A stretch of 64,000 bases of DNA, from contig QQBE01000008.1 in the NCBI GenBank assembly GCA_011316235.1, positions 62,001 to 126,000 of the forward strand, read 5' to 3'. The translations under genes and the position numbers were made by a program. The notes below the pieces were generated by a model, which had not been told where the DNA came from, searched no databases, and saw nothing but the letters and a program-made list of their open reading frames with translations. This DNA comes from Mycothermus thermophilus (Eukaryota; Ascomycota; Sordariomycetes; Sordariales; Chaetomiaceae). Positions 47,523 through 58,976 of this stretch are shown in pieces. The stretch's first letter is position 1; each line of letters opens with the position of its first letter.

Positions 47523-50196
47523 ATGACGTCTCTCATAGCCTCACGGCCCCGGCCTCGGCCTGCACATACCCAGGGCACCACCCGTTGCGCCTACACTCCC
47601 GATGGCTCCCGCCTCGTCACTGTCGGCTCCAACAACACCATCCGCCTGTACAAGACGGGCTTCGACGGCGAACCAGACAACATCGATGACTGCCAGGAAC
47701 AGAACCTGGCCGTGGCCGCGAGCAATGCCTTCTTTGTTGCCGGTGCCGAGGACGGCACCGTCATCAAGTACTCGCTGGCCGAGAAAATGTTCGACTCCTA
47801 CCTTCTGCGCACCACCCTGCCCGTCCGCGATGTCGCCCTCTCGCCCGACGCAAAGTGGTGCGCCGTTGCCAGCGACGAGCTGACCGTCAAACTGGTCGAC
47901 ACTGCCGACAACACCCGCCTGCACACCCTGCAGGAGCACAATGCCCCCACGAAGCATCTCTCCTTCGATCCCAAGGGCAGCCTCCTGGCTCTATCCTGCA
48001 CCGACGGCGTCATCTACATCTATTCCCTGACCGCCGAGCCGCCAGAACTCATCCGCAAGGTTGACGGTGTTATCGGCCGCCTCGACTCCGAGTCCGACGC
48101 CTCCTGCCGCGTCGCTTGGCATCCGGATGGCCGCGCCTTCGCCGTACCCACCCCGACCCGAGATATCCAGGTCGTGTCCAAAAACGATTGGGAGAAGCAG
48201 CGCGCATTCTCTCGGGGCCATGACGGCGATATCACGGCTCTGGCCTGGTCTCCCAACGGTGCCCTGCTCGCGTCCGCGGGCAAGGACAAGAAGCTGCTCC
48301 TGTGGCTGGCCAAGGACCAAACCGTCATTGCCCGCTATGACTACCCCGGCGTCATCGACATTGCCTGGCATCCCACCAAGAACCTCGCCTCCTTCACCAC
48401 CTCAAGTGGCGAAGTGTACATCTGCGAGGACTTTGTGCCCGAGCAGTTTGCCAACCAACTAGCCCTTCCGAAGCAGCCCGCCCCGTTCATTCATGATCCC
48501 CTGAATGAGCGGCCGATCCCGACCCGGGGAGGAGTGCCAATTGCCGGTCCCCTCCCGGCACGGGCCCGACGGGACTCTCTCGACAGTCTTGACGACCTGC
48601 TAGACGGCGATATCGATGGCTACGAAGACGATGACGGCTTTGTGGTTGATGATGACGGCGCCGGGTATACTCTTGGCTCACGAAAACGGGCTGCTGACGG
48701 TGATGACCTACCAGGACAGCGTCCCAGCAAGCGCGGAAACTTCCTGCAGCCGCAAATTCACCCTCCGTTCCAGCCAGGGTCCACGCCCTGGCGCGGAAAC
48801 CGCAAGTACCTCTGCCTCAATCTGGTCGGCGTCGTTTGGACCGTCGACCAGGACTCTCACAACACCGTGACCGTCGAGTTTTCTGACCAGGAATTCCACC
48901 GCAACTTCCACTTCACCGATACCTTCCTTTACGACAAGGCCTGTCTGAACGAGAAGGGCACCCTCTTTTCGTGCCCTCCCAAGGACGACGTCCCCGCCGT
49001 CGTCTTCTACCGGCCTCACGAAACATGGACCCAACGAACGGACTGGCGGATTTACCTCCCTAAGGGTGAGGCGGTCGTGGCCATGTCGCTCAGCGACACC
49101 TTCATCACTGTTGTCACCACCGGCAATTACGTCAGAATATACACTCTGTTTGGCATCCCATACCGCGTCTATCGGCCCAAGAGCAATCCCATCGTCACCT
49201 GCGCCAGCTGGCGGGACTATGTCCTGACTATGGGCAACGGACCCGTCGGTCCGGATGGCATGTGTCGCCTGCTGTACACCATCCAGAACATCAAGCGCGA
49301 CGAAATCTGCCAGAACGAGGACACGGTGGCGCTGCCCGAGGGCGCAACGGTAAAGAGCGTCTTTTTCTCAGACAAAGGGGTGAGTCTGCTTTTCCTCTTT
49401 TCTCATGTCCTCTTACTAACCTCTTCCCCAGGACCCCTGCATCTACGACTCAACCGGCACTCTTCTCACCCTCCTCCACTGGCGGGAGCCATCCCGAGCA
49501 TCCTGGGTCCCGCTGCTCGACACCAAGCTCCTCCCGCGCCTTGCCTCAGGCCGCAAGCACGAGACCTACTGGCCTGTCGCCGTCGCCGACAATAAATTCC
49601 ACTGCATCATCCTCAAAGGCGGCGAGCAATACCCTTACTTCCCACGCCCTCTGCTGTCCGAATTCGAATTCTCCATCCCCATCACCAGTGGCCCGTCGTC
49701 CAAACGCAGCAGCAAAAAGAAAAACAAACGCCAACACAACCCCGCCGATTCCGACGCCGAAATGTTCTCGGCCCCTTCCTCCGAGGACGAAGCCGACCAA
49801 GATGCCGACGACGACCAATCCCCCGAAGACAAGGAAATCCAGTCCCTCCTCCAGTCCTTCCTTCTCCAGTCGCTCCTGGCGGCGCAGCACCGCGACCTGG
49901 TCTCCTCCCTCGCGCGCCCGAGCGCGTCGCACCGCGCCCGGCTCGCCCGCCTCGACCTCGACGCCGACAAGACGCTGCTGCAGCTCCTGGCGGCCGAGTG
50001 CCGGGCCGGCGGCGAGGAGAGGGGCATGCGCGCGCTCGAGGTGGTCCGGCTCATGCGCGATCGCAGTGGGAGGATGCTGGAGGCGGCGAGCAAGGTGGCG
50101 GAGAGATATGGACGCGGCTTGTTGGGGGAGAAGATTCGGGAGTTGGCGGAGCGGGTTGTGGGTGGGGAGGAGGACGAGGAGGAGGACGAGGAGTGA
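47523..50196 (+). CDS. CTF4: Replisome adaptor Ctf4 (Mcl1/SepB/AND-1)
   Basis: Exons 47523-49379 and 49432-50196 (donor GTGAGT, branch CTAAC, acceptor CCCCAG) are phase 0 and give 873 residues. Ctf4 links the CMG helicase to polymerase alpha and supports sister-chromatid cohesion. The N-terminal WD40 propeller is clear (CAYTPDGSRLVTVGSNNTIRLYK, VAGAEDGTVIKYSL, ALAWSPNGALLASAGKDKKLLLW, DIAWHPTKNLASFTTSSGEVYICED), to about residue 320. An acidic linker follows (DSLDSLDDLLDGDIDGYEDDDGF). The central propeller domain starts near 415 (PGSTPWRGNRKYLCLNLVGVVWTV) and includes YRPHETWTQRTDWRIYLPKGE. The C-terminal helical domain (EIQSLLQSFLLQSLLAAQHRDLV..., about 735 on) ends in a Glu/Asp tail. The first in-frame ATG is at 47523; the open frame extends upstream without another ATG. 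The domain order and length fit fungal Mcl1/SepB. Confidence 0.93.
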
Positions 50197-50699
50197 GGTG
50201 TTTGGAAAAGGGGAGTTGGATGTTATTGAGGGGGTTGGGGACTTGGGATTGGATTGTTGTTGTGGTGTAGGATTTGTATGGTCTGGAAGACTGTTATACT
50301 CCTATTATGTGTACTCACACCTACGCCTCACTTACCTCCCAGCATTGGCCTTGGGTTGGGTTTTACCGTTCATGATGTTCATAATGGTCACCTGCTATGA
50401 CCCTTTCCAGGAGATGGGTGGATGAATGAATGGAGGTACGGAGACTGCAACATGATGATTACACGACACGAGTTTCTCGGTGGTGATGAGCAAACCGCGT
50501 CGCTATATTCCTAGACATATCAGGATACAAGTATGATGTACAACGATCAAGTAGCTCTATCCGCTGGCGTAATAAAATAGTGCTTGATTCCTTGAAGCTG
50601 AAATGGCTCCGCCTTCGCCCACACTGCTGTTTGTTGTCTCCGTTTAGAGGGAAGTATGTGCGTAGCTGGTTTCCCACTCCTGAGACAGGTGTCGTATTA

Positions 50700-50715
50700 C
50701 TAGGTATGTACCTAG
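50700..50715. repeat. TACCT-family inverted repeat 4
   Basis: Arms CTAGGTA and TACCTAG around a 2-nt loop (TG). Confidence 0.55.
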
Positions 50716-51503
50716 GCATGTTGTCTATCTCTGATATGTCTGACGCATTGGAGAGACATGGAAACTGATGGTTACCTCCCTACATATATGTGTAATCTGT
50801 CCTTACATCTTGAGGGGGGTATTACTGGAGTGAAGTTGAAGGAGCAGAAGAAGAACGACAAGAATAAGGCCCAACTTCCCTCCTCTTCGTCAGCTCCGAA
50901 GCAAACAATATGAGGCGAGCAGGGCAGTAGAGGGACTGGAACTGGAACACGGTCAACTGGCAAAACACCGGGTCGAGGAGGCTGAGCTGCTTGGTTGATG
51001 TTACAAACAATAGTCTATACGAAGAGGTGAAAGTCGGCCACGGCTTTCGGACAAGAGCAGGCGTAGAAGACATATCGCCAACTTATGCTCTCTCATCTCC
51101 CAACCCAAGACTCTATCAGTATATCTAACCTCGGAAGCGGAGATCAAGTTGTTCGTAGTTCGTTGTACATACGTTTGACATGGAGCAGCTACCTCACGTT
51201 ACCTACCTGAACTAAGTACCTGATCAATCTTCAGACGACGCAACCTGCACGCGGGCACAGGATCAAGACCCGATCAAATGCAACAAGACCAGATGAATAA
51301 CCCGCGAATCATTCGAGATGGCTTGCATTCAAGGTTGCCACATGGCTCGGACATATGAGTACATCGATGCATGCGCATATCATTGGTGTAGGCGCATGTG
51401 TGCGAGTGTATGTATGTACACTCCCCCTCCCTCTTTACCCTGATGTGTGGTCGAGGAAGCTGATCGTTGGTATTTGGTTCAAGATCAGGTGAAACATCCC
51501 CCC

Positions 51504-51504
51504 N
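51504..51504. other. Ambiguous base (N)
   Basis: An N after a C run, one base before the duplicated 21-mer. Confidence 0.95.
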
Positions 51505-51525
51505 TACAGTACACTACTTATAGTA
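51505..51525. repeat. Duplicated 21-mer, copy A
   Basis: A 21-bp sequence beginning TACAGTACAC and ending TTATAGTA, identical to 54235-54255 (2.7 kb away, same strand). Both copies contain the small dyad CTACT-TAT-AGTA. Confidence 0.8.
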
Positions 51526-51597
51526 CCACCACGCCCACTCATAGACACACGAGTTTGAACTCTCTGAGCCGAAGAAGCTGAAGAATACGTACCTATG

Positions 51598-51615
51598 TAC
51601 TCCGTATGTACATAC
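51598..51615. repeat. Overlapping TACTCCGTA and GTATGTACATAC
   Basis: TACTCCGTA (51598-51606) shares its last three bases with the 12-bp palindrome GTATGTACATAC (51604-51615). Confidence 0.7.
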
Positions 51616-51915
51616 AACCAAGCAGGAAGGGCAAGCCACGCTACGCCACGTCCCGCGATCTTCTCCACCATCCAGACTCAGAGTTACGAGACCACAGAAA
51701 AGTTCGACACACCCAGCGAGATGTGTGGGTGGGCGGACTTGCCTCATGGACAACTGGAAATATTAAATAACCTGTGTAAATGGTATGTATATGAAAAGTG
51801 TTGGTTGGGATCGGACGGTGGCGTCTTGCGCACAGGACCTACACAGTAAGGGCTACATGCCCAACCTTAGCTGAACTACCGACACACACATGGTGGTGGG
51901 CACATGGGCATGTAT

Positions 51916-51931
51916 GTATGTATATACATAC
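51916..51931. repeat. 16-bp palindrome GTATGTAT/ATACATAC
   Basis: A perfect 16-bp palindrome related to GTATGTACATAC, in a GTAT-rich patch. Confidence 0.7.
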
Positions 51932-51982
51932 CTAAGTAGGTACAGATGATGGGATGGTCTGCTTTCCCCCAAGCCCAGCCAC

Positions 51983-51998
51983 GTATGTACGTACATAC
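51983..51998. repeat. 16-bp palindrome GTATGTAC/GTACATAC
   Basis: A perfect 16-bp palindrome, 51 bp from the previous one. Confidence 0.7.
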
Positions 51999-52166
51999 AT
52001 ACTTGAGCTAGCTTCCGCCCATGCCGTCCGTCCGTGCCGCGCGGCTCACAAGCATCGCATCCTCCTATCGGCTTATTTTGTTTTTTCAGCGCCCATGCTT
52101 AGCACGTACGTACATGTCTATCGTTACTCATAGGGCTGAGCCGCTCGTCTGTCCGTCTGCAAGTAC

Positions 52167-52167
<1 letters not shown>

Positions 52168-52212
<45 letters not shown>
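52168..52212. repeat. (CAG)15 microsatellite
   Basis: Fifteen uninterrupted CAG triplets (45 nt) outside any supported gene. A frame through it (ATG 52021 to 52377) would encode a poly-Gln run but has no other protein-like feature. Confidence 0.95.
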
Positions 52213-52217
<5 letters not shown>

Positions 52218-52513
52218 GTGGTGCGTAATGACACCAATAAAACAAGAGTCTAGGGGTCGGCAGGCGGGTGGGTTGGGGAGGCACTCTTCCCACTACACCT
52301 ACCCGACCAACAGGACAATGAGAGTTAAAAGAGTGTCTGAGAGAAGAAGAGAGGGAGAGGGAAAGGTGATTTATTGAAACGCAAACTCCTGTACACAAGA
52401 GGTTCCCCCTTCCCCTCCCCGTCTGTCTGGGTGGTTGACAACAGGACGAGAGGTAGCATTGCATCAATAGCTGCGATGCCCGTCGGATCGTTGGTGTGAT
52501 GAGAGCATACAGA

Positions 52514-52539
52514 GTACTTACCTCAGGCCAGGTAAGTAC
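52514..52539. repeat. TACCT-family inverted repeat 5 (10-bp stem)
   Basis: Arms GTACTTACCT (52514-52523) and AGGTAAGTAC (52530-52539) are exact reverse complements with a 6-nt loop (CAGGCC). This is the strongest hairpin of the family in the window. Confidence 0.7.
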
Positions 52540-52752
52540 GCATGGCTGTGAGTGGGTAGTTATTGGCCTGCAATCATGATGTATGTACTTGCTACTGTGT
52601 GAAGTAGGTGTGGTTGGGAGGGTGGTAAGCTGAAACAGGAGCCGAGCGAAGCAAGCAATACTTTACATGCACGTATGCATTCAGTTGTCATGTCATGCAT
52701 GCTGTTGGTGGCGCCGACGCTACGTATCTGTCCAACAGCACGGAGGCTTGAG

Positions 52753-52761
52753 TACTCCGTA
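52753..52761. repeat. TACTCCGTA motif (site 4 of 6)
   Basis: An exact copy of the 9-mer. Confidence 0.7.
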
Positions 52762-53380
52762 AGGTTGCAGGTCTGGTGGGTGCTGACTCTGAGATTTGGC
52801 TTCCTACCGTGTATGGAGTACGCCGTGGTGTACAGAGTCAGGGGTAGTCAAATCATCGGATGCTCGTCCCCGATAAAAAGAGCATCAAAACGGCCAAGAC
52901 AAGAAACTCATCCCAGCCTGTGAAGTATCATGTACTACTTAGTATTGTGTAGTACCTAGGGTAGTGCACATTGAAAGAAGCCCAATGCCCTTTGCCTCGC
53001 CTCGATTGCGTACATCCGAGCTGATTGTTCGCGTCAGGTCCTTTCCTGCGGCGGGCCCGGCAATAGCACAAGGGGGTGGAGGCAATGCAGGAGGATGAAA
53101 AGGGAAATCGGCACAAGGGTATTTTCCCTCGATTTTTTCTCAGCGAGAGGTTTGCCGTACGGCAGTGCCGGTGGGGTAAGGATGTATGTATCGAAGTGGG
53201 AAGAGTAAGAAAAGAGGGGGGAGACACAGCAGGTCTGCGCGGATATCTCGCATACTTATGTATTTACTCGTCGTAGGGGGGGCAGGCGGAAGTCGATTCT
53301 GCAGTAAAGCGAGATGTCTCCTTTTCTCGGCTGGTCTGCAACTTATTAAACCATTACGCGTCGGCGATGTCTGGAACTAT

Positions 53381-53396
53381 GTATGTACATACAGTA
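53381..53396. repeat. GTATGTACATAC + AGTA, copy A
   Basis: The 12-bp palindrome followed by AGTA. The 16-mer is repeated exactly at 54825-54840. Confidence 0.75.
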
Positions 53397-53584
53397 CACA
53401 TATGAGCCAGTTGAGATGGAAGTCTCTTGGTTGTTTTGTTGTCCTGTGTAACGCCTGTCAACAGAGACTATTGTTTACTCCTCGAAAGCTTAGAAAGAAA
53501 TATAATAATGGAGTTATTTGTCCGATCGGAACCGGACTTGTAGAATCCCAGGTCGAGGATTAACAAAACTCGGTACTCGGGAGA

Positions 53585-53593
53585 TACTCCGTA
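53585..53593. repeat. TACTCCGTA motif (site 5 of 6)
   Basis: An exact copy of the 9-mer. Confidence 0.7.
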
Positions 53594-54234
53594 TGGAACA
53601 TCAGGAAAACCAAGCGAGCGGCGAACCACGGGACGGGTTGGTGTTCCCCAGACGCTATTTTGGGCCAAGGTTGGCGGGAGGTATGATCTGCCGGTCCGGG
53701 TCCGGGGCGGGGAGTGTCTCGGGTGATGGCCATGAGTACTTTCACGGGTTTGTTCGGGTTAGAGGTTTACTCAGATCGAGAGAGTATATCAAGTTGTTGA
53801 TGGATGACACTGGTTTGAGGTGAGCAACAGCTTGGACTAGCCTCAGAGCTGATGAATGTCTTCTCTACTCATTAGTTAACCTCCGGTTTGGATAGAGGTG
53901 ACACAAAGCTTGTTGAGGCCGCACACAGGCACACGGATCAAGATGCCTGTCTTAAATTCTCGGCTATAAGGTGACAGACAGGCCGGGGGCGTTGTGACAA
54001 CTGTTTGTCTGCTGCACCTCATCAGCAGGCGATCTCTTGGTGGACAAAATGAAACCGTCAGATTTCCCAAGGTGGTCTTGGCCGTTCCAGGACGGTTCGC
54101 AGGCTTCTCTTGAGAGGGCAATTGCCGTTTCATCAGCCTCGTCTGGTGGTGGTGGCGAGGATGGCAAAAAGATACCATACCTGGTAGTTATGGCTTGTAA
54201 CACAGCGTGTTCCCCGTTTCTTTTCTTTCAACTA

Positions 54235-54255
54235 TACAGTACACTACTTATAGTA
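54235..54255. repeat. Duplicated 21-mer, copy B
   Basis: Identical to 51505-51525. Confidence 0.8.
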
Positions 54256-54824
54256 GTTCCCTTCAGCCGTTTGGTCAAAAAGATGGGTAGTATTGCGCTT
54301 CTGGTGGTTGTCCCCTCTTCACTTTGACCTGACTCGAGATCACGCACTCTGTTTCCGATTCGAGACCAGCGTCCGTGCGTGTGCCGGCTGGGGCTAAGGT
54401 GGGTGATTCCGCTTCCTTTCCGGCCAAGACCGTCCAGCGCCCACCTTTGTGCAACGGACAGAATCCACGGGGAGCTCGGATGAGCAGCAATAACCTTCTG
54501 ACGAACGCGTATTGTGTATAATTCTTGTGTCTTTCACCAAACTTCTGGGAGCTGAAGCTCTGTGGTTTACTAATAGATATCCGGACCAGGCATCCTCGTC
54601 TCGGTGCTCGTCATGGCAGGCGCACAAAAGGTGTGTTGAAAGACGACCTGAGGCGAGGGTGGCGTTTGGGGCGTCTGCATCTCGCAGGAGAGCCGCGGAG
54701 CTGGGGCCGACCTGGCCTGCGATCCGAGGAACGGCCTGGGTGATTGTTGGGCGGGACCCGATCCGGCATGGCCGCCGCGCTGGGGCTTGATCCCCCAACT
54801 TCTTGCTTTTGTTTTCTTGTGTAT

Positions 54825-54851
54825 GTATGTACATACAGTAGTTACGGAGTA
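54825..54851. repeat. GTATGTACATAC + AGTA, copy B, with TACGGAGTA
   Basis: The 16-mer of 53381-53396 recurs at 54825-54840, followed two bases later by TACGGAGTA at 54843-54851. Confidence 0.75.
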
Positions 54852-56702
54852 GATTCTCGAGCCGTTGTGTCAAACTAGGGAGCTCGGTCTTGAAGGGCCG
54901 AAGACAAGACATGGTCGAACCAAGATCAGGAAGGTCGGCGGTGCACTGAGTTCTGGAATGTCCATGCCACGAGGGTCCTGGCCACCGCAGTTTCCATGTG
55001 CTGACCTGCGACGAATGAAGTGCAGCTGGAAGATCCAAGCCGACTTCTGGAAGGGGAATTTGGCCACAGCACACTTTCCAGATCTTCCATGTCGGAACCT
55101 GGAACACAAGTGGAACTCAGATGGACCAAAATGGCAGCGGAGCGCATTGGCCACCCGTCGAATCCCAGTGCCAAGACCCAACCCGGGAAGCAGCGAAGAA
55201 AAAAGAGAAGGCCAGCCGCGTCTTTCCTCTGCCTGTCCGCTGCCTGTCCGCAGTTCCACCTCATCCAGCACCCCGCAGATGCTCGCAGTGCAGTGTGCAG
55301 TGCGAAAGAAAACGTGCTCCAGCTGCCCGTCCCTGGCAGGGGGCATCCACGGCTGCACGGACACCATCCGCCATGCTGCATCATTGGACACATTGGACGC
55401 ATTTGGACACATCGCAGCCAGTCTTCTGTCTCTTTTCTGTTCTCTTGCAGACCTCGACATCCTCCACTGAGTGCCTTCTGGCCCCCTCACCCTCCACCTT
55501 GCCTGGACCTCCACCCTGTTTCTTCAGCCATTGACGCCGACTGGCCCTCGTATCGAATCCCCATTGAGACTCGTCCAGCTTGCCGCCACGTCCTGCACTA
55601 CCTGCCGACGTGGAGGTCGGGTCTGCTTGCCGAAGTCCATTGTGTGCTTGATGCAGTACTTACCGGGGTTTAATAGTCTCCCAAGTAGGTATTGCTGCGC
55701 GCTGCCTCGGCTTCACCACCAGACCGCAACAACGCCGCTCGTGTCAACGGAAGCATCCATAAATTTGTTGACTTTCCACTTGCGGCTCACGACAGGCCAG
55801 CTCTTGTCGGTCCCGGCGAGTGCCCCCAAACTCCAACAAGAGACACCACACGGTGCAGCCCCTGGCTCCGGCAGCCCAGGCCCTGGATCGTCCCTTGTGC
55901 TGCTCCCGCCAATCAACCTAGACCCGGCTTTGCCAGCTCCATCCGTCCCCATCTGCTCGACAACTAGCCTCAAATCCTTGCGCCACCCTCCAGCAGCAAG
56001 ATCGCCATCCAGGAGACGAGCCCTGTGTTTTTTCAACTCGGCCATTCCCCCAGGCCACCATCTTTGTGGCCCCTCTCTTCCCTCTGTCTTCTGTCCCATC
56101 TTGCTGTTCGGCCGATATCCGGATCGGCGACACCCAAGAACGGTAAACCGCACACCCGCGGAGAGACCAACACGTACTCACTGACGTCCTGCGCACCGTA
56201 CCCTTTCCCGCGCTCCGCGACTCCAACACGAACTTGCGCAATCTGGACGGGAACTCCTTGCTTCCCACCGCGCCAACACCAGCCCTACTGCTGCTCAACT
56301 TTGAGCCTCTTGCCACCACCGACCATTGTTTCTTCGAGCAAGTAGAGCACACCCGACGCCCGAGAATTGGCGAAAACGGCAAGTGTAGCACAGGCCGCAG
56401 CCGGGAATAAAACACGTCAACGGCTTTAACCTCCCGGACGCCGCTCTGAAGAAGCGCGGCAGGCGATTTGACCCTCCTCGCGGATCATGAGGTACGGACC
56501 ATCTTCCTGCTCGAGGCTTTCGACGTCGGTACCCTGTCCGGCTTCTACCGGTCCCAGGCACTCGGCCGGAGAACGCCTTCTCCTATGGCCCCATGCGGCG
56601 CATGCCGAGGGACGTCCTTTTCGTCTCTCCAACTTCAACGATTTGTTTCTTGGCGCGTCCGACTTAACGTTGCGCTGACCTGTTTGTTCAATTTCAGGAC
56701 AG

Positions 56703-58668
56703 ATGGCCGCGGCGACTGAAAGCGCACCGAGAACGACTCGAATTGACGGCCCAGAGCCACCCCTGGGCGCGAGAACTATCCCCATCATGACCCCCACCAT
56801 CAAGATGTCGTCGCCTCCTCCAGGCGAACCTATGGACGTTACCACCCCGACGGCCTCGTCCGCGCCGGCTTCTGCCTCCAAGAGCCCGGATTGTGACGTC
56901 AAGGTCAACGGATCATCAAACGACAGGTTGCAACCACCGGCGCCCACACAGGATCAGCCACAAACAAGCTCCGAGAATGCCACTACCACGACCCCGGCTG
57001 CCAATGCGGCCACCACAACCGTCCACCAACCCAAGGTCCAGACGGCCTTCATCCACAAGCTTTGGAGGTACGCTCCACTCTCGCTCCTTTGAACTTCCTC
57101 CGAGAGTACTTGCTAAGACGTCCCACAGCATGCTTGAAGACCCCAAGATCCAGCACCTAATCTCGTGGACGCCCAATGCCGATAGCTTCGTCATCCAGCC
57201 TTCACACGAGTTCTCCAAAGTGCTAGCGTAGGCCCGCCGTTTTTGCCGCTGCCGCCCGTTCGCTCGACGGCGCTAACCCCACTCGTAGACAATACTTCAA
57301 GCACACCAATATCTCGTCCTTTGTGCGCCAGCTCAACATGTACGGATTTCACAAAGGTATGATTTGAGATATTGTGGCAGATGATATCTCGTCACGACCA
57401 GCCGCTGACCTGAGTGTGTAGTGAGCGACGTCTTCGCCCATGGGACCCCTGACTCGACGCTATGGGAGTTCAAGCATGGCAACGGAAACTTCAAGAGGGG
57501 AGACATGATGGGTCTGCGGGAGATTCGCCGTCGTGCTTCGCGCCATGCCTTGGGACACCGAGAATACAATAGCCAACGGGCGCCTGCATCACAACCCGGC
57601 ACGCCTGCGGAGCCCGTTGCCCCGATCCAGGATGTCAACAATCCGAGGCTCGCCAGCATCGAGCACACCCTGTTTGATTTGACGGCCCGCTTGCAGCGCG
57701 CCGAGGAGAATGCCCAAATGATGCAGGTCAAGCATCAGGCCATCATGGATACGGTGAGCCGGCTCTTGCAATACAATCAGGATCTGTCGCGCGCTGTTCT
57801 CTCCCTGGCACCCCCGGACAGCCAGATTCACCGCGACGTTTCAATGATGCAAGCCGATGTTCAGCGTCAGATGGACATGTTCCGCTCCGTTGAGGAGCCT
57901 CACGACTTCGCCAACAGCCGTCAACAATACTTTGCGAACGTGGAAAACGCCCCCGTGTCGCCGCGTCAGTTACCCCAGGACGACCCCCGGAGGAATACTC
58001 TTGCCGTTCCCCAGCCGCGGCAGCCCAACAACTACTACCGCCCCGCGGTTCCGTCAAACCTCTCCATTAGCACTCGCCGTCCCTACGGGTCCATTGGCGG
58101 CAACAGCGCGCAGTCATCTCCCTCTTCCCTCCGCGTTCAGCCACCCCCTCCACCTCCGCCTGGGCCTCATCCCCTTGCCAATGTGGAGCTCCCGCCGAGC
58201 GGCCTTGGACGGCGCCACACCACGGCCGACATTCGTGCTCACGGCTGGCAACCGAACCCTCCGCCCTTCGCCTCGGGGCCGCCCTCCACGCAATGGCCCT
58301 CCTCCCCGAACCGGCTCGCCCCCAACGCTGCAGAGGACCAACGCATCCGCGACTCCTTCTCTCACTACACGCTCCAACCGCCGCAACAGCCTCACTCGCG
58401 TCCAACCACTCCGCCGGCATTACCGCACCTGTCCAACGGCGGGCCGCCTCCCCCGCCGCCGGCCGCTATCGAGACGTTCGGTAGCTGGTCGTGGAACTCG
58501 GCCTCCTCCAACAGCAATAGGAATCTGATGGTCAAGGACCACTCGGCACCACCTACGCGGCGCGGCAGCATGGCGCACATCTTGAACCCGGATCCGGTGG
58601 AGAGAATCGATGAGGTCAGCTTGGATCCGAGGGGAGATGATGATAGGAAGCGGAAGAGGGTGGAATAG
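56703..58668 (+). CDS. hsf2: HSF-type transcription factor (HSF2/Sfl1/Mga1 group)
   Basis: Exons 56703-57067, 57129-57227, 57289-57356 and 57422-58668 join in frame to 592 residues. The HSF DNA-binding domain spans about 112-215: VQTAFIHKLWRSMLEDPKIQHLISWTPNADSFVI, then EFSKVLAQYFKHTNISSFVRQLNMYGFHKV, then LWEFKHGNGNFKRGDMMGLREIRRR. Introns fall inside this domain, and each junction restores the family sequence, which confirms the model. A coiled coil follows (IEHTLFDLTARLQRAEENAQMM...TVSRLLQYNQDLSRAV, about 255-305), for oligomerisation. The rest is Pro/Ser-rich with PPPPPPP runs and a basic end (DDRKRKRVE) that may be a nuclear signal. The FKHTN..VRQLNMYGFHKV plus ..STLWEFKHGNGNFKRG pattern suits the Sfl1/Mga1-type rather than the essential Hsf1. 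In Neurospora that gene is hsf2, tied to conidiation. The symbol is an orthology guess. Confidence 0.88.
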
Positions 58669-58975
58669 AGTCTTGGCTTGGCTGTCCGCATGGCGGAGTC
58701 AAGGTTCGGATGGGCGAAGGTTGTTTTGGGTCATTTGAACTGCGCATATTAAGTATTGGATACGGATACGGCGGCAACTAGGTGGGCGGGCGAGCAGCAT
58801 TTTCTGTGGGACGGACAACTTGTGTCATTTTTTTTCTTGGCGACCAAACACAAGAAGAGCTGGTCACACTGCCCGATTGATGGCCAGGTCAGGTCAGGTT
58901 ATATCAGGATTGGAGATGTTTTTGTCAAGCAAGAGGGAGAGAGAATTTTGGCATACCCACCCACCCGGTTTACGC

Positions 58976-58976
58976 N
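58976..58976. other. Ambiguous base (N)
   Basis: A single N in the hsf2 3' flank; it affects no called gene. Confidence 0.95.

Larger units (their letters stand above)
50197..56702. other. Gene-free, palindrome-rich region upstream of the HSF gene
   Basis: In this 6.5 kb region between two plus-strand genes I recognise no coding sequence. Between 51.5 and 54.9 kb it is packed with short palindromes: GTATGTACATAC and longer relatives, TACTCCGTA, TACCT hairpins and a duplicated 21-mer. There is also a (CAG)15 tract. From about 55.2 kb it becomes pyrimidine-rich and is probably the long promoter/5' leader of the HSF gene; a TTTCAG acceptor at 56692-56697, 5 nt before the ATG, implies a leader intron whose donor I cannot fix. 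Long open frames on both strands (54394-55107 minus, 55471-56184 plus) have no domains. Confidence 0.6.

Noticed and set aside
52021..52377. ATG frame with a poly-Gln run
   Set aside because: The poly-Gln is just the (CAG)15 tract; flanking residues show no family and the reverse frame is equally open as poly-Leu.
54394..55107. 237-codon minus-strand frame
   Set aside because: No domain, overlaps open frames on plus, and contains the non-coding GTATGTACATAC repeat translated as YCMYIHT.
55471..56184. 237-codon plus-strand frame upstream of hsf2
   Set aside because: It lies in pyrimidine-rich leader DNA; the Pro/Leu/Ser bias follows from the CT richness, and other frames there are also open.
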